Notes: generated by a model not told the origin, from the sequence alone. DNA of 64,000 bases from Rhodovastum atsumiense (GCF_937425535.1 NZ_OW485601.1:1293001-1357000), one strand, 5' to 3'; shown: positions 49,809 to 58,684, counted from the first letter of the stretch. Translations and numbers: made by a program.

Positions 49809-50027
49809 TCACCCCCGGCGTCTCGTCGCCGACGGCGCGGCGGGATCGCTGCGCCAGCCGCGGGGATCGACGTTTGGTCCCTCGCGCGGAAACGTCGCCT
49901 CCCGGGCGGCCATTTCGGCGAGGATCATGTTCAGCTCCATCTCCGAGGGATCACGCCCGCGCCTGTCGCGAAACCACGTCGTCACCGCCTCGATCGAGAA
50001 TGGATAGCCTTCAACCGGAATGTCCAT
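49809..50027 (-). CDS. Small hypothetical protein, 72 residues
   Basis: The ATG at 50027 follows a strong GGAGGAG ribosome-binding site. It begins MDIPVEGYPFSIEAVTTWFR, then a helix DPSEMELNMILAEMAAREA and a basic C-terminus. The family is not recognised. Gene order places it 51 bp downstream of the proteasome-like hydrolase in the same direction, so they may form an operon. Confidence 0.6.
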   Translation of the reverse strand: MDIPVEGYPFSIEAVTTWFRDRRGRDPSEMELNMILAEMAAREATFPREGPNVDPRGWRSDPAAPSATRRRG

Positions 50028-50077
50028 GGCTGGCTCCTCCGGCTTCCCCAACTTCGGGAAGGAGAAGGAGTTGCCGC

Positions 50078-51139
50078 TCAGGCGGCGACGCGCAGCGCCG
50101 GTCCGGGTTCGAGGACGTAGCTCTCCACTCCCCGCGGCGTCAGCATCAGCCCATCGACCCCGGCCACGCAGCCCTCGCCCTCGCGTGTCAGGTAGCCGAT
50201 CACCTCCGCCCCGCGCACCAGCCCGGCCGCCACGGCGAGCAGTTCGCGCGGGCTCGACACGCTGAGCCGGCTATGGGCGGCATCCCAGCGCCGATCCATC
50301 CCCGGACGCAGCATGTCCTGGGATTTGCCCGGCAGCGTATCCCAGTGCTCGGACCCAAGCCCGTCGATCATCGATTCCACCATCGCCCGTCCCGATCCCT
50401 GGGCGATGATGACGGTGCGCCCGGCTTTCCAGGCCGTCTCCCACGGACCGCCCAGGCGGGAGGCGAAATGCAGCCGGTTGCCGATGCCGCGCCACAGCCG
50501 CAGGGCCAGCAACGTCGGCACGCCGGTGACCGGGCAGCACAGGCCGACGGTCAGGAACAGCTCGGCATGCCGCCAGTCCCGCGCCAGCGCGCCGGTGACC
50601 GCACGGCCGCACAACTCCGGCGCCGCCCGCAGCACCGCTTCCAGCTTCGGCCGGCCCGCGAGCACAGGCAGCGCCATGGCCCAGGCAGCACTGCCGCGGG
50701 CCGTCACCGCTTCGGCGTCATGGCAGCCCGGGGCGGCCTCGATCTCGGCCAGCAGCCGCTGCAGCCCTTCGCCGGGCGTGAGACCATCATGGCAGGCCCG
50801 TGCCAGCACATGCTCGGCAACCTCGGCCAGAACCTCTTCATCCTGCGCCGGCGGGCCCTCGAGCGGTTGCTGCAGCGCCATCAGCACCGCCTCGGCCAGT
50901 TGCTCCGGCCCCTCGGCGGCGGCGGCAAGCGCGCGCTCGATGCGCAGCGCCAGCCGCGAGACCGGCAGGCCGAACACGGCGAACGGGCCGGAAGCCATCA
51001 TCGCCGCCGGAATCGCGCCGCGCAGCGGAATGATCTTCACGTCCTGGCCGGTCGAGCGGGCATCGGGACCACGGAAGACATGACGGTCGCTGGCCATGGC
51101 CAGTCCGTAGCCATTCACGACGGCGACCTGGATAGTCAT
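50078..51139 (-). CDS. Proteasome-fold Ntn hydrolase-like protein
   Basis: A 353-residue protein. After removal of the initiator Met, the N-terminus is Thr (TIQVAVVNGYGLAMASDRHV). Counting from that Thr as residue 1, Asp is at position 17 and Lys at position 34, almost exactly the Thr1-Asp17-Lys33 triad of proteasome beta subunits and HslV. The block IPAAMMASGPFAVFG matches the next strand and glycine turn of that fold. The rest (about residues 120-353) is an additional alpha/beta part not recognised. No hslU, proteasomal ATPase or pupylation gene is in the window. Alternative: a noncatalytic relative. Peptidase activity is inferred from these residues only. Confidence 0.6.
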   Translation of the reverse strand: MTIQVAVVNGYGLAMASDRHVFRGPDARSTGQDVKIIPLRGAIPAAMMASGPFAVFGLPVSRLALRIERALAAAAEGPEQLAEAVLMALQQPLEGPPAQDEEVLAEVAEHVLARACHDGLTPGEGLQRLLAEIEAAPGCHDAEAVTARGSAAWAMALPVLAGRPKLEAVLRAAPELCGRAVTGALARDWRHAELFLTVGLCCPVTGVPTLLALRLWRGIGNRLHFASRLGGPWETAWKAGRTVIIAQGSGRAMVESMIDGLGSEHWDTLPGKSQDMLRPGMDRRWDAAHSRLSVSSPRELLAVAAGLVRGAEVIGYLTREGEGCVAGVDGLMLTPRGVESYVLEPGPALRVAA

Positions 51140-51637
51140 TGCGGCCTCGATGCATTACTCACGAACCCGTGAAGTATACTCACATTCTATTTTTTGCATC
51201 AACAAAAATCACGATACCGCGACTTTTCAACTTACTCTCTTGCATGTCAGATATCATCTTGCCCCGGTGCGCATTCGCGCCACGGACGGCCGCACCCGAC
51301 AGGCACGATGGCAGAGTCCGAGGCGTCGTCTTTCGGCGCGAGAGCTGCGCTTCGCCTCCGTTCGAAAGGGATTATTCGGCTACCGTTACCGGGCAGGGCC
51401 AGGGACGCATTGTCGCCAACGAGCCCTTTCCGTTATTCGCAGCCCCGGACGAAGGAGCTTTCCCCCGAATTACACCAGGATTTCCTACGAAATTCCGAGA
51501 CAAGGCAAGCTCAACCCCTGCTTTTTTCAGAAGAATTCAATGATATTTGCAAGGTTACCTTTGCTGTGTTGCAGGGTTAATCTTGCAGTGACGCACAAAT
51601 ACCTGTAGTTTGTTTTTGTTTTTTCCTGGAGAGAGTC
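51140..51637. other. 498-bp regulatory spacer before the Crp/Fnr gene
   Basis: The first 100 bp and the last 120 bp are AT-rich, the middle is GC-rich. No protein-like frame is supported; several 130-150 codon frames overlap each other without family resemblance. A long T/G-rich leader (GTTTGTTTTTGTTTTTTCC) directly precedes GGAGAG and the GTG start of the regulator, an unusual leader that might be regulatory. The divergent promoters of the two flanking genes must be here. Confidence 0.5.
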
Positions 51638-52504
51638 GTGGTTGATACACGCTCGTTCCTAAGGACGTGGGAAGTCTGCAGCACGTGCGAGGCGCGGCAC
51701 GTGGGATTCTGCGCCAGCCTCGGCACCCACGAGATCACGGAATTCGCTGCCCTCAGGAAAGCGCACCGCCACTTCCCGGGCGGACACGAACTTTACGTCC
51801 AGGGCGAGAAATGCCCGAGCTACTTCATTGTCCTCGATGGCTGGGTCGGGCTGCGGGTGGTGCTGGAAAACGGCTCGGGACACATGCCCGACGTCGCCCT
51901 GCGCGGAGGCCTGCTCGGCGCCTGTCCGGGCCCGGACAGCGTCATGAGCCACACCGCCTGCTGCCTCGGCCCGGTCAGTGCCTGCATCGTCTCGCGCGAG
52001 GCGCTCGACGGCGCCGCCGCGGCCGACCCGCGCATCGCCCGGCGGCTGACCGAGCTGATGGCTTGCCGGGAAGGCCGCATCACCAGCCATTTCGCCAGTG
52101 CGACCGGGCGCTCCGCCCGGGAACGGATCGCCTGCCTGCTGTTCGAACTGTTCTACCGGGTGACCGGACGCACCCCGCTTCATCCCGGGGAAGCGATCGA
52201 GATCCCGCTGACGCTGTCACACATCGCCGAGGCGACTGGGCTGACGGCCGTCCATGTCAACCGCATGGTCCGGCAGTTGCGGGAACAGCAGGTCCTGCAT
52301 TTCATCCGCCACCGGTTACAGGTGCTCGACCCGGCCGCCTTCGCCAGGGTGGCACAGTTCGATACCGACCCGGCCTATTTCCTGGACGAGGGCCTGCGCC
52401 CGGAAGCCGGGATGGACCTTGCCCGCCCCGGCTTCACCGGCATGGCGCAGCCGCCGCGGCACTGGCTCGGGCAGGACGAGGTCATGCCGGCGGCAGGGCG
52501 CTGA
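51638..52504 (+). CDS. Crp/Fnr-family transcriptional regulator with N-terminal cysteine cluster
   Basis: A 288-residue regulator starting at a GTG with GGAGAG upstream. The N-terminus has Cys14, Cys17 and Cys25 (CSTCEARHVGFC), a C-x2-C-x7-C pattern like the FNR/FixK-type oxygen sensors. Further cysteines at 96, 108, 109 and 116 could supply a fourth iron-sulfur ligand. The cyclic-nucleotide-type beta barrel spans 45-130 (GGHELYVQGEKCPSYFIVLD). The helix-turn-helix is SHIAEATGLTAVHVNRMVRQ (194-213). Its recognition helix lacks the FNR ESR pattern, so the DNA target is probably not a classic FNR box. An Fe-S cluster is inferred. Confidence 0.85.
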   Translation: MVDTRSFLRTWEVCSTCEARHVGFCASLGTHEITEFAALRKAHRHFPGGHELYVQGEKCPSYFIVLDGWVGLRVVLENGSGHMPDVALRGGLLGACPGPDSVMSHTACCLGPVSACIVSREALDGAAAADPRIARRLTELMACREGRITSHFASATGRSARERIACLLFELFYRVTGRTPLHPGEAIEIPLTLSHIAEATGLTAVHVNRMVRQLREQQVLHFIRHRLQVLDPAAFARVAQFDTDPAYFLDEGLRPEAGMDLARPGFTGMAQPPRHWLGQDEVMPAAGR

Positions 52505-52555
52505 ATCCGGAATACGTCGTCAAAGGCACGACCGGCGGCATGCCCCTTTGCCGGC

Positions 52556-53020
52556 CTACCGCCCTGCCCACGGCATGATCGGCACCGTCGAGATGGAGTT
52601 CTTGGGCGAGCCTTCCACGACCTTGTCAGAATAGCTCAAATAAACCAGCGTGTTGTTCGGCTTGTCATAGAAACGCACCACCTGCAGGGTCTTGAACAGC
52701 CAGGACCGGTTCTCCTTGAAGACATCCTCGCCATCGCTGATCCGGCCGTTGATCGAAATCGGGCCGACCTGACGGCAGGCGATCGCGGCATCCGAGGTGT
52801 CCTCGGCGAGGCCGACCGCCCCCTTCATCCCCCCGGTCCGCGCCCGGCTGACATGGCAGACCACGCCATCCACCTTGGGATCCTTGAAGCTGTCGATACA
52901 GATCTTGTCGTTCAGCAATCCCAGGCCACGGAACGTGGTGGAAACGCATCCGACCTCCTCGGCCCGGGCGCTGCCCGCGGCAAGGATGACGAGGCTGGAG
53001 AGCAGGAAAAGTCTGCGCAT
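52556..53020 (-). CDS. creA: CreA-family protein
   Basis: A 154-residue exported protein. The signal peptide [19 protein letters not shown] is followed by CreA domain blocks: [53 protein letters not shown] and the ending [11 protein letters not shown]. CreA is widespread in Proteobacteria with no known function (named for the creABCD operon of E. coli). The ATG at 53020 gives this mature length; upstream in-frame residues are not conserved. It converges on the Crp/Fnr gene. Confidence 0.92.
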   Translation of the reverse strand: MRRLFLLSSLVILAAGSARAEEVGCVSTTFRGLGLLNDKICIDSFKDPKVDGVVCHVSRARTGGMKGAVGLAEDTSDAAIACRQVGPISINGRISDGEDVFKENRSWLFKTLQVVRFYDKPNNTLVYLSYSDKVVEGSPKNSISTVPIMPWAGR

Positions 53021-53368
53021 GGTCTGACCGATTCCTTTCGCGATGGCAGCGGCGTGGGCGGGCACACGCGGCTTTTGCGGCCTGATCGTCCCCGCCCCCG
53101 AAGGGTTCGTGTTCCTCCAAGAATTGTAACGCGCCGAAGGACGGCGTGGCAGACGGGACCGACACCGCCCCGTGCCCCGGCATGATAAACCCGAACCCCG
53201 ACGGGATCCGGGCTCGCCGACCGACCATGTCCCCGCCCATGTCCCCGGGGGGGGGCACGCGGTCGCATGATCGCGCCGCCACGGTGCCGAAGACGCTTGC
53301 GCCGGATTCATGTTCTCTTTATGTTCCATTCATCGGGACCCAGGCAATGGGACAGGGAGACAGAGCCA
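53021..53368. other. 348-bp spacer between divergent creA and a small membrane protein
   Basis: GC-rich and without a supported frame. It contains a run of eight to nine G at about 53249-53257. No promoter or inverted repeat could be assigned. Confidence 0.4.
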
Positions 53369-53602
53369 ATGATCGAGCAACGGGATCGCGACATGGGCCA
53401 TCGCGAGTGGGCTGTCTGGGCCCTTGGGCTGCTCTGCGGCCTCGGTACCGCCGCCGCGGAGGATGCCCTGGTGTTGCCACTCGGTGTGGCCCTTGCCGGC
53501 GTTCTCGGCCTTCCGCTCGCGGTGATCGTGGTGCGACGGCTGTGCCTGTCCCGCCGCCGCGCGCTGGTGTGGCAGGACATATCCTGGCACGTCCAACGCT
53601 GA
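53369..53602 (+). CDS. Small membrane protein, 77 residues
   Basis: The ATG at 53369 has GGGAGAC upstream. The protein begins MIEQRDRDMGHREWAVWALG, with two adjacent hydrophobic segments (AVWALGLLCGLGTAAAEDAL and VLPLGVALAGVLGLPLAVIV) and a basic C-terminal end (RRLCLSRRRALVWQDISWHV). A two-helix hairpin with both ends cytoplasmic is likely. No family is recognised. It may be a species-specific protein. Confidence 0.5.
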   Translation: MIEQRDRDMGHREWAVWALGLLCGLGTAAAEDALVLPLGVALAGVLGLPLAVIVVRRLCLSRRRALVWQDISWHVQR

Positions 53603-53894
53603 GCGCCCGCGTGGAGGGTCGGAGGGAGGACCGGCCCAGGATGCCGCCGGTCGCCATCCGTCCCACGCCCCCTCCGACGTCATTCAGCCAGCCGATCTGA
53701 TCAGAGCATTTTCCCGGGGTCTTGGAACCCCGATGGACATCCCAGGTACCGTTCGCCCTCGCCCACCGCCTCGGTGCCCCTTCCGCCTGCGAAGCTGATG
53801 GCCGGGGCCCTCGCATCGCACCGGGCAGATGGCCGTTCGCGTACAAATGTACATGCTATTTGCCGTGGCCTGCGTGCGAGGCTATCAAGGCACC

Positions 53895-54518
53895 ATGTCA
53901 CTTCGCATCGTTCGCTGGATTGCGGTCGCCCTGACCCTGGCCGTCCTCGGCGCGTGGGGCGCATTTTGGCTTGGCCGTGACGGCATCAACGGTGCCGTGC
54001 AGTCGGCTGGCACCATGGCCTCGGCCGTGCAGGTCGGTGGTCCGTTTCAACTGGTTGATCACACGGGCAAGCCGGTCACCGACACCGATTACCGCGGACG
54101 CTGGATGCTGGTGTATTTCGGCTACACCTTCTGCCCGGATATCTGTCCGACCGAACTGCAGACCATGGTCACCGCGCTCGGCGAACTCGGTCCGCTGGCC
54201 AGCAGGGTGGTGCCTCTCTTCATCACCGTCGACCCCGAGCGGGACACCGCCGCGCACCTGGCCGAATACGTGCAACTGTTTGATGAACGGCTGATCGGCC
54301 TGACCGGCACGCCCGCTCAGATCGCCGCTGCGGCGAAGGCGTACAGGGTGTATTACGCCAAGGCGACCCCCAAGGACTCGACCACCTACCTGATGGATCA
54401 CTCGTCGTTCATCTATCTCATGGGACCGGACGGCACGCTGCGTGCCCTCTTCCGGATGGGAACGAAACCGCAGGAACTGGCTGAAGCCCTCAGGGCGCGA
54501 ATCACAGCAGGCGGCTGA
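53895..54518 (+). CDS. SCO1/SenC-family copper chaperone
   Basis: A 207-residue membrane-anchored thioredoxin-fold protein that supplies copper to cytochrome c oxidase. Anchor IVRWIAVALTLAVLGAWGAF. The copper ligands are Cys80 and Cys84 in FCPDICP and His169 in MDHSSFIYL. FGYTFCPDICPTELQ and LFITVDPERDT are family blocks. The ATG at 53895 is preferred; an earlier in-frame start at 53829 would add an unrelated sequence. No oxidase genes are in the window. Confidence 0.92.
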   Translation: MSLRIVRWIAVALTLAVLGAWGAFWLGRDGINGAVQSAGTMASAVQVGGPFQLVDHTGKPVTDTDYRGRWMLVYFGYTFCPDICPTELQTMVTALGELGPLASRVVPLFITVDPERDTAAHLAEYVQLFDERLIGLTGTPAQIAAAAKAYRVYYAKATPKDSTTYLMDHSSFIYLMGPDGTLRALFRMGTKPQELAEALRARITAGG

Positions 54519-54565
54519 CCCCCTCGGACCACGTCGGGCAGGCTACGTAAGGAACGGACGCAACC

Positions 54566-54838
54566 GTGAGCGAGAGTGACGAGTCCCTGCGGGAAAACAA
54601 TACCGGTGGCGCGCCCCGCTACAGCCGGCGCCTGTCCGACAAGATCCTGATCGCGTTTCATCATGCCTGCGACCAGGCCGATCTCGAGGTCGCTGAACAG
54701 CTTCTTCACATCCTCGAGAACATGTTGACCCGTCGCCCGTTCACGCCGGAAGGCAACCGTCGGCGCAGCATCGAAAGCCTCGTCGCCGCCCATGAGCGAC
54801 TCTGGCATCTGCGCCATCCGGAAGACGGCACCGAATAG
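54566..54838 (+). CDS. Hypothetical protein, 90 residues, helical
   Basis: A GTG-started frame with AAGGA upstream. The C-terminal two-thirds (DKILIAFHHACDQADLEVAE, then QLLHILENMLTRRP and a helix ending LWHLRHPEDGTE) are helical and look like a conserved small protein family of Acetobacteraceae and relatives, not one with an assigned function. Downstream of the SCO1 gene by 47 bp in the same direction. Confidence 0.65.
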   Translation: MSESDESLRENNTGGAPRYSRRLSDKILIAFHHACDQADLEVAEQLLHILENMLTRRPFTPEGNRRRSIESLVAAHERLWHLRHPEDGTE

Positions 54839-54926
54839 ATCGCCCCCGGCCTGGCCGGAACACCGGCCGGTCCAGCGATGCGACTGTGTCTTAAAAAGAC
54901 GAATCTCCCCGCCGGTCCATCCCCGC

Positions 54927-55646
54927 TCAGAAGGCCAGGGCCATGCCATCGCGCAGCACCGCCTCCGCCGCCGCGGTGAAACGGCCATCCGATTCGTGCA
55001 GCACCAGGCCCGGCAGCAGCCGGCAGGGCGCACGGCCGCCCTTGATGCCACGCAACAGCATCAGCTTCGCCTCTCGCCCCGCCTTCGGCCAGAGCGGAAA
55101 CACCGACGCGCTGCCACAACCGGCCACCGCCAGCGCCTGCAGGCAGGCCGGCAGGGCGGCGGCGGCCACCACCAGCGTCAGCGTGCCGCGCGGGCGCAGC
55201 GGTGCCGCGAGCCGGGCGGCCCAGAGGCCGAACAGCCCCGGCGCCGCCCGCTTCGCTGCCTCGCGCGCCGAGTCGGGCGAGGCGGTGCCAGTGCCATGCC
55301 AGGGCGGGTTGGCGAAGGCATGATCGAACACGCCCTCGGGGCGCAATTCGGCGAGGTCGCCAGCGAGCACGCTGAGCTGGTCGAAACCATTGGCCTCGGC
55401 ATTGGCGCGCGCCAGGGCGGCCGTGGCCGGGCAGCGTTCCAACCCGACGCCGCGAAGGTCCGGCACGCGCGCGGCCAGGCAGAGCAGCCCCGCGCCGCTG
55501 CCCGTGCCCCCTTCCAGCACCCGCTCCCCCGGCCGCGCCGGCACGGCCGCGGCGAGCAGCACCGGCTCGAGTCCGGTGCGATGGCCCTGGCGCGGCTGGA
55601 TATGGCGCAGGCGTCGGTTGAGCAGATGCCCTTCGGTGACCTCCAT
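54927..55646 (-). CDS. tRNA1(Val) adenine-N6-methyltransferase-like protein (TrmN6 type)
   Basis: A 239-residue SAM-dependent methyltransferase. The N-terminal HRTGLEPVLLAAAVPARPGE region precedes motif I LEGGTGSGAGLLCL. The catalytic NPPW motif is in FANPPWHGTGT, typical of N6-adenine methylases. It fits the TrmN6 (YfiC) type that modifies A37 of tRNA1-Val, but substrate cannot be confirmed. Its ATG overlaps the stop of the DUF2007 gene (TGATG), so the two are coupled. Confidence 0.85.
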   Translation of the reverse strand: MEVTEGHLLNRRLRHIQPRQGHRTGLEPVLLAAAVPARPGERVLEGGTGSGAGLLCLAARVPDLRGVGLERCPATAALARANAEANGFDQLSVLAGDLAELRPEGVFDHAFANPPWHGTGTASPDSAREAAKRAAPGLFGLWAARLAAPLRPRGTLTLVVAAAALPACLQALAVAGCGSASVFPLWPKAGREAKLMLLRGIKGGRAPCRLLPGLVLHESDGRFTAAAEAVLRDGMALAF

Positions 55647-55852
55647 CAGGCCTCGCCTGCATCCCGCAGGATGCGCAGGGCTGCGCCCTCGTCCTCCGCC
55701 GCCACCGCGAGCCGGCGGGGAATCGCGCCGATACTGCCTTCGACCGCACTCACATGCCCGTCCAGCAGCACGCTTTCAATTCCCGCATCACGCAGCAGCG
55801 CGCCGAGAAAACTTAGCCTTACGAGATCGTTGGAGACGATGACGACCCGCAT
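55646..55852 (-). CDS. DUF2007-family small protein
   Basis: A 68-residue protein beginning MRVVIVSNDLVRLSFLGALL and containing DAGIESVLLDGHVSA, the compact alpha/beta fold of DUF2007 (also called putative signal transducing protein). It lies immediately upstream of the TrmN6-like gene with overlapping codons. This pair is common in alphaproteobacteria. Function unknown. Confidence 0.85.
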   Translation of the reverse strand: MRVVIVSNDLVRLSFLGALLRDAGIESVLLDGHVSAVEGSIGAIPRRLAVAAEDEGAALRILRDAGEA

Positions 55853-55994
55853 GTTCGACCCACCCATTGCCCACCTGGCCACACTCACGGGAGCAAAGCC
55901 TTGAATCAGCTTGCCTTGACCCTGCTTCCGTGACGCCGATATGGTGCCGGTCTCTTCGGGATGCGCAATCCTGTCACCGTGCCGGGAGATCCAG

Positions 55995-57062
55995 TTGGGC
56001 GCCGTCGCCAGCCTGCCACCTTCTGCCTTGACCACGGCCCCCGTGCCCGGGTCGGCATTGCCCGCCGCGATGCCGGACGGCGAGGACGCGCTCACCACGC
56101 TCGTCGGGCTGGTGCGCGAGGACCTCGAGGTCTGCAATCGCACCATCGTCGCCAACATGGACAGCCCGGTGGCGCTGATCCCGCAGCTCGCCGCCCATAT
56201 CGTGGCGGCCGGCGGCAAGCGGCTGCGCCCGTTGCTCACGCTCGCCGCCGCCCGCATGTGCGGGTATGCGGGCGGGGTGCGCCACGTGAACCTGGCCGCC
56301 TGTGTCGAGTTCATCCACACCGCCACGCTGCTGCATGACGACGTGGTGGATGAAAGCGCGCTGCGGCGCGGCCTGGCCAGCGCCAACGCGGTGTTCGGCA
56401 ACAAGGCCAGCGTCCTGGTCGGCGACTTCCTGTTCGCCCGCGCCTTCGAACTGATGGTCGCCGACGGCTCGCTGAAGGTGCTCGGCATCCTCTCGCGCGC
56501 CTCCGCCACCATCTCGGAAGGCGAGGTGCTGCAGCTCGTCACCCAGAACGACCTGTCCACTTCCGAAGAACGCTATCTCGACGTGATCCGGGGCAAGACC
56601 GCGGCGCTGTTCGCCGCCGCCTGCCAGATCGGGGCGGTGGTGGCCGATCGCCCCCTGTCCGAGGAAATGGCGCTAGCCGAGTACGGGATGAACATCGGCA
56701 TCGCCTTCCAGCTGGTGGACGATGCCCTGGACTACGCCGCCGACCAGGCGCAGCTCGGCAAGACCGTCGGTGACGATTTCCGCGAAGGCAAGATCACCTT
56801 GCCGGTGCTGGTGGCCTACACCCAGGGCACGGCCGAGGAACGCAGCTTCTGGCAGCGAACCATCGAGGAATGCCAGCAGACCGAGGCGGACCTTTCGCAT
56901 GCCATGGATCTGATGGCGCACCACAATGCCATCCGCATCACCCTCGATCGTGCCGCTCATCTTGCCGCCGAGGCACAGGCGAAGCTCTCCCTGTTCCCCG
57001 ATAGTCCGTTCAAGACCAGCCTGATGGCGGTTGCCGACTACACCGTAAGCCGCGTGCGGTAA
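55995..57062 (+). CDS. ispB: Polyprenyl (octaprenyl/nonaprenyl) diphosphate synthase
   Basis: Extends farnesyl diphosphate with isopentenyl units for the ubiquinone side chain. First Asp-rich motif: LLHDDVVDE. Second Asp-rich motif: LVDDALDYA. The Arg/Lys substrate sites are visible in GGKRLRPLLTLAAARMCGY and RGKTAALFAAACQ. A TTG at 55995 has a well-placed GGGAG seven bases upstream and gives 355 residues. The next ATG is 56070, which gives 330. Product length cannot be read reliably from sequence. It diverges from the DUF2007/TrmN6 pair, an arrangement typical of alphaproteobacteria. Confidence 0.9.
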   Translation: MGAVASLPPSALTTAPVPGSALPAAMPDGEDALTTLVGLVREDLEVCNRTIVANMDSPVALIPQLAAHIVAAGGKRLRPLLTLAAARMCGYAGGVRHVNLAACVEFIHTATLLHDDVVDESALRRGLASANAVFGNKASVLVGDFLFARAFELMVADGSLKVLGILSRASATISEGEVLQLVTQNDLSTSEERYLDVIRGKTAALFAAACQIGAVVADRPLSEEMALAEYGMNIGIAFQLVDDALDYAADQAQLGKTVGDDFREGKITLPVLVAYTQGTAEERSFWQRTIEECQQTEADLSHAMDLMAHHNAIRITLDRAAHLAAEAQAKLSLFPDSPFKTSLMAVADYTVSRVR

Positions 57063-57183
57063 TCCCCGCGGGGGCCGCGCCGCGGCGGTCCCCGCCCTCT
57101 TTCCACAGGACGGCGCCCTCTCCCGGGCCGCCAGCCGGTCCGACCTTGCCGCGCCGGTTCATGGATGCCTGCCGGAGAGGGCG

Positions 57184-57675
57184 ATGGATCACCGCCTGTT
57201 GCTGCTCAGCGTCCTGTTCCTGCTGATGGTGGCCAACGGCGCGCCGATCCTGGCCGGCAAGCTGGTCGGAGGCCGCTTCGCCGCCCCCATCGACCGGGGC
57301 CTGAGATGGCGGGACGGACGGTCCTTGTTCGGCGCCTCCAAGACCTTTCGCGGCGTGGCGGCCTCAATCGGGGCCACCGCGGTCGCGGCGCTGCCGGTTG
57401 GGCTCGACTGGATCAGCGGCGCCGCCCTGGCCGCCGCCGCCATGGCCGGGGACCTGTTCGCCAGCTTCCTGAAACGCCGCCTCGCCATTCCCCTGCATGG
57501 CGAAGTCTTCGGGCTCGACCAGATTCCGGAAGCATTGCTGCCTCTGCTGCTCCTGCGCCTCCGACTCGGGCTGAGCTGGCTGGATGTCGCCGAGGTCGCG
57601 CTGATGTTCGTCGCATTGCAGATCGTGCTGTCGCGGGCGCTGTTTCACCTGCGCATCCGGGATCGGCCGCACTGA
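57184..57675 (+). CDS. CDP-archaeol-synthase-like (CarS) membrane protein
   Basis: A 163-residue membrane protein with four or five helices. NGAPILAGKLVGGRFAAPID, GASKTFRGV, GDLFASFLKRRLAIP and FGLDQIPEALLPL correspond to the conserved blocks of CarS (DUF46), the archaeal enzyme that joins CTP with digeranylgeranylglyceryl phosphate. Bacteria have homologues, usually of unknown lipid substrate. The ATG at 57184 follows GGAGAGG. It lies 121 bp downstream of the polyprenyl synthase and may share its transcript. Confidence 0.75.
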   Translation: MDHRLLLLSVLFLLMVANGAPILAGKLVGGRFAAPIDRGLRWRDGRSLFGASKTFRGVAASIGATAVAALPVGLDWISGAALAAAAMAGDLFASFLKRRLAIPLHGEVFGLDQIPEALLPLLLLRLRLGLSWLDVAEVALMFVALQIVLSRALFHLRIRDRPH

Positions 57676-57706
57676 TGCGCCGGTCGCGACGGGTTGCCGG
57701 CCCGAC

Positions 57707-58684
57707 CTATGCCGGCCTGGTTGCGGGGCTGCGCAGGCAATGCAGCGCGACTTCCGGCGGACAATTCAGCCGCACGTCGATGATCGAGGTGCCTGCCCCC
57801 ACGGAGGTGTAGCCGATCATGTCGTGATGCCGCCAGAAGCCACGGGCGAAGCGTCGCGGGCTGTCGGCGTCGGTCAGCACCGGCATGCCACCCGGCAGGC
57901 AGATCTGGCCACCATGGGTATGGCCGCACAGCATCAGGTCGAATCCGGCATGCGCCGCGTGGCGATACGCCTCGGGCGTGTGGCACAGCAGCACCGAAGC
58001 AGCATCGGCAGGAATTTCGTCCGCGGCGCGGTGGAAATTATCCAGCCGGTAGAAATGCGCATCGTCCACGCCAGCGAGGTACAGCCGGTCATCCCCCCGC
58101 GCGATACAGGTGAACTCGTTGACCAGCAGGCGATAGCCCATCGCCTCCATGGCCGGCACCAGGCGCAGCGTGTCATGGTTGCCGAGGATGGCGAAAGCGG
58201 GGCCGCGGATCTGCGCACGCAGGCGCACCAGTCCCGCAAGCACCCGATCGAAACGGCCGAAGGTGCGCGCCCGGTAATCGCCGGTCAGGACACATATATC
58301 GTATCGCAGCGGTGCGATGGCCTCCAGCAACGTGTCGACGAAGGTGTCGTTGATGTCCAGATGCAGGTCGGACAGGTGCAGCAGCGTGCAACCGTCGAAT
58401 GCCTGCGGCAGGTTCGGCAACGCGATCTCGTGCCGACGCACCGTGATCCGCTGCGCATTGCGCCGGCCGCGGTCATGCAACCCGAGCAGACGCAACGTCC
58501 CCCGGATCAGGCCGTGAATGGAATACCAGTTTTCCAGATGGAAGAAATGCGTCCCTCGCCGGAACACCTGCGTCTCGAAATCATGCTCCAGCCCGAGGCG
58601 CTGGCGGATGTACACGCGGCCCAACCGCGATTCCAGGCACGCGAGCCTGGCTTTCTCGTCGGCAGTGAGGTCGGGTGATTGCAT
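57707..58684 (-). CDS. Calcineurin-like metallophosphoesterase
   Basis: A 325-residue phosphoesterase with the five metal-binding blocks in order: LHLSDLHLD (D-x-H), LTGDYRA (GD), ILGNHDTLR (GNHD), LLCHTPE (H) and CGHTHGGQ (GHTH). The pattern is that of the YkuE/PhoD-like group with a 90-residue N-terminal extension containing THFFHLENWYSIHGLI. Substrate is not clear; such enzymes may hydrolyse UDP-2,3-diacylglucosamine, cyclic nucleotides or other phosphoesters. It converges with the CarS-like gene. Confidence 0.88.
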   Translation of the reverse strand: MQSPDLTADEKARLACLESRLGRVYIRQRLGLEHDFETQVFRRGTHFFHLENWYSIHGLIRGTLRLLGLHDRGRRNAQRITVRRHEIALPNLPQAFDGCTLLHLSDLHLDINDTFVDTLLEAIAPLRYDICVLTGDYRARTFGRFDRVLAGLVRLRAQIRGPAFAILGNHDTLRLVPAMEAMGYRLLVNEFTCIARGDDRLYLAGVDDAHFYRLDNFHRAADEIPADAASVLLCHTPEAYRHAAHAGFDLMLCGHTHGGQICLPGGMPVLTDADSPRRFARGFWRHHDMIGYTSVGAGTSIIDVRLNCPPEVALHCLRSPATRPA

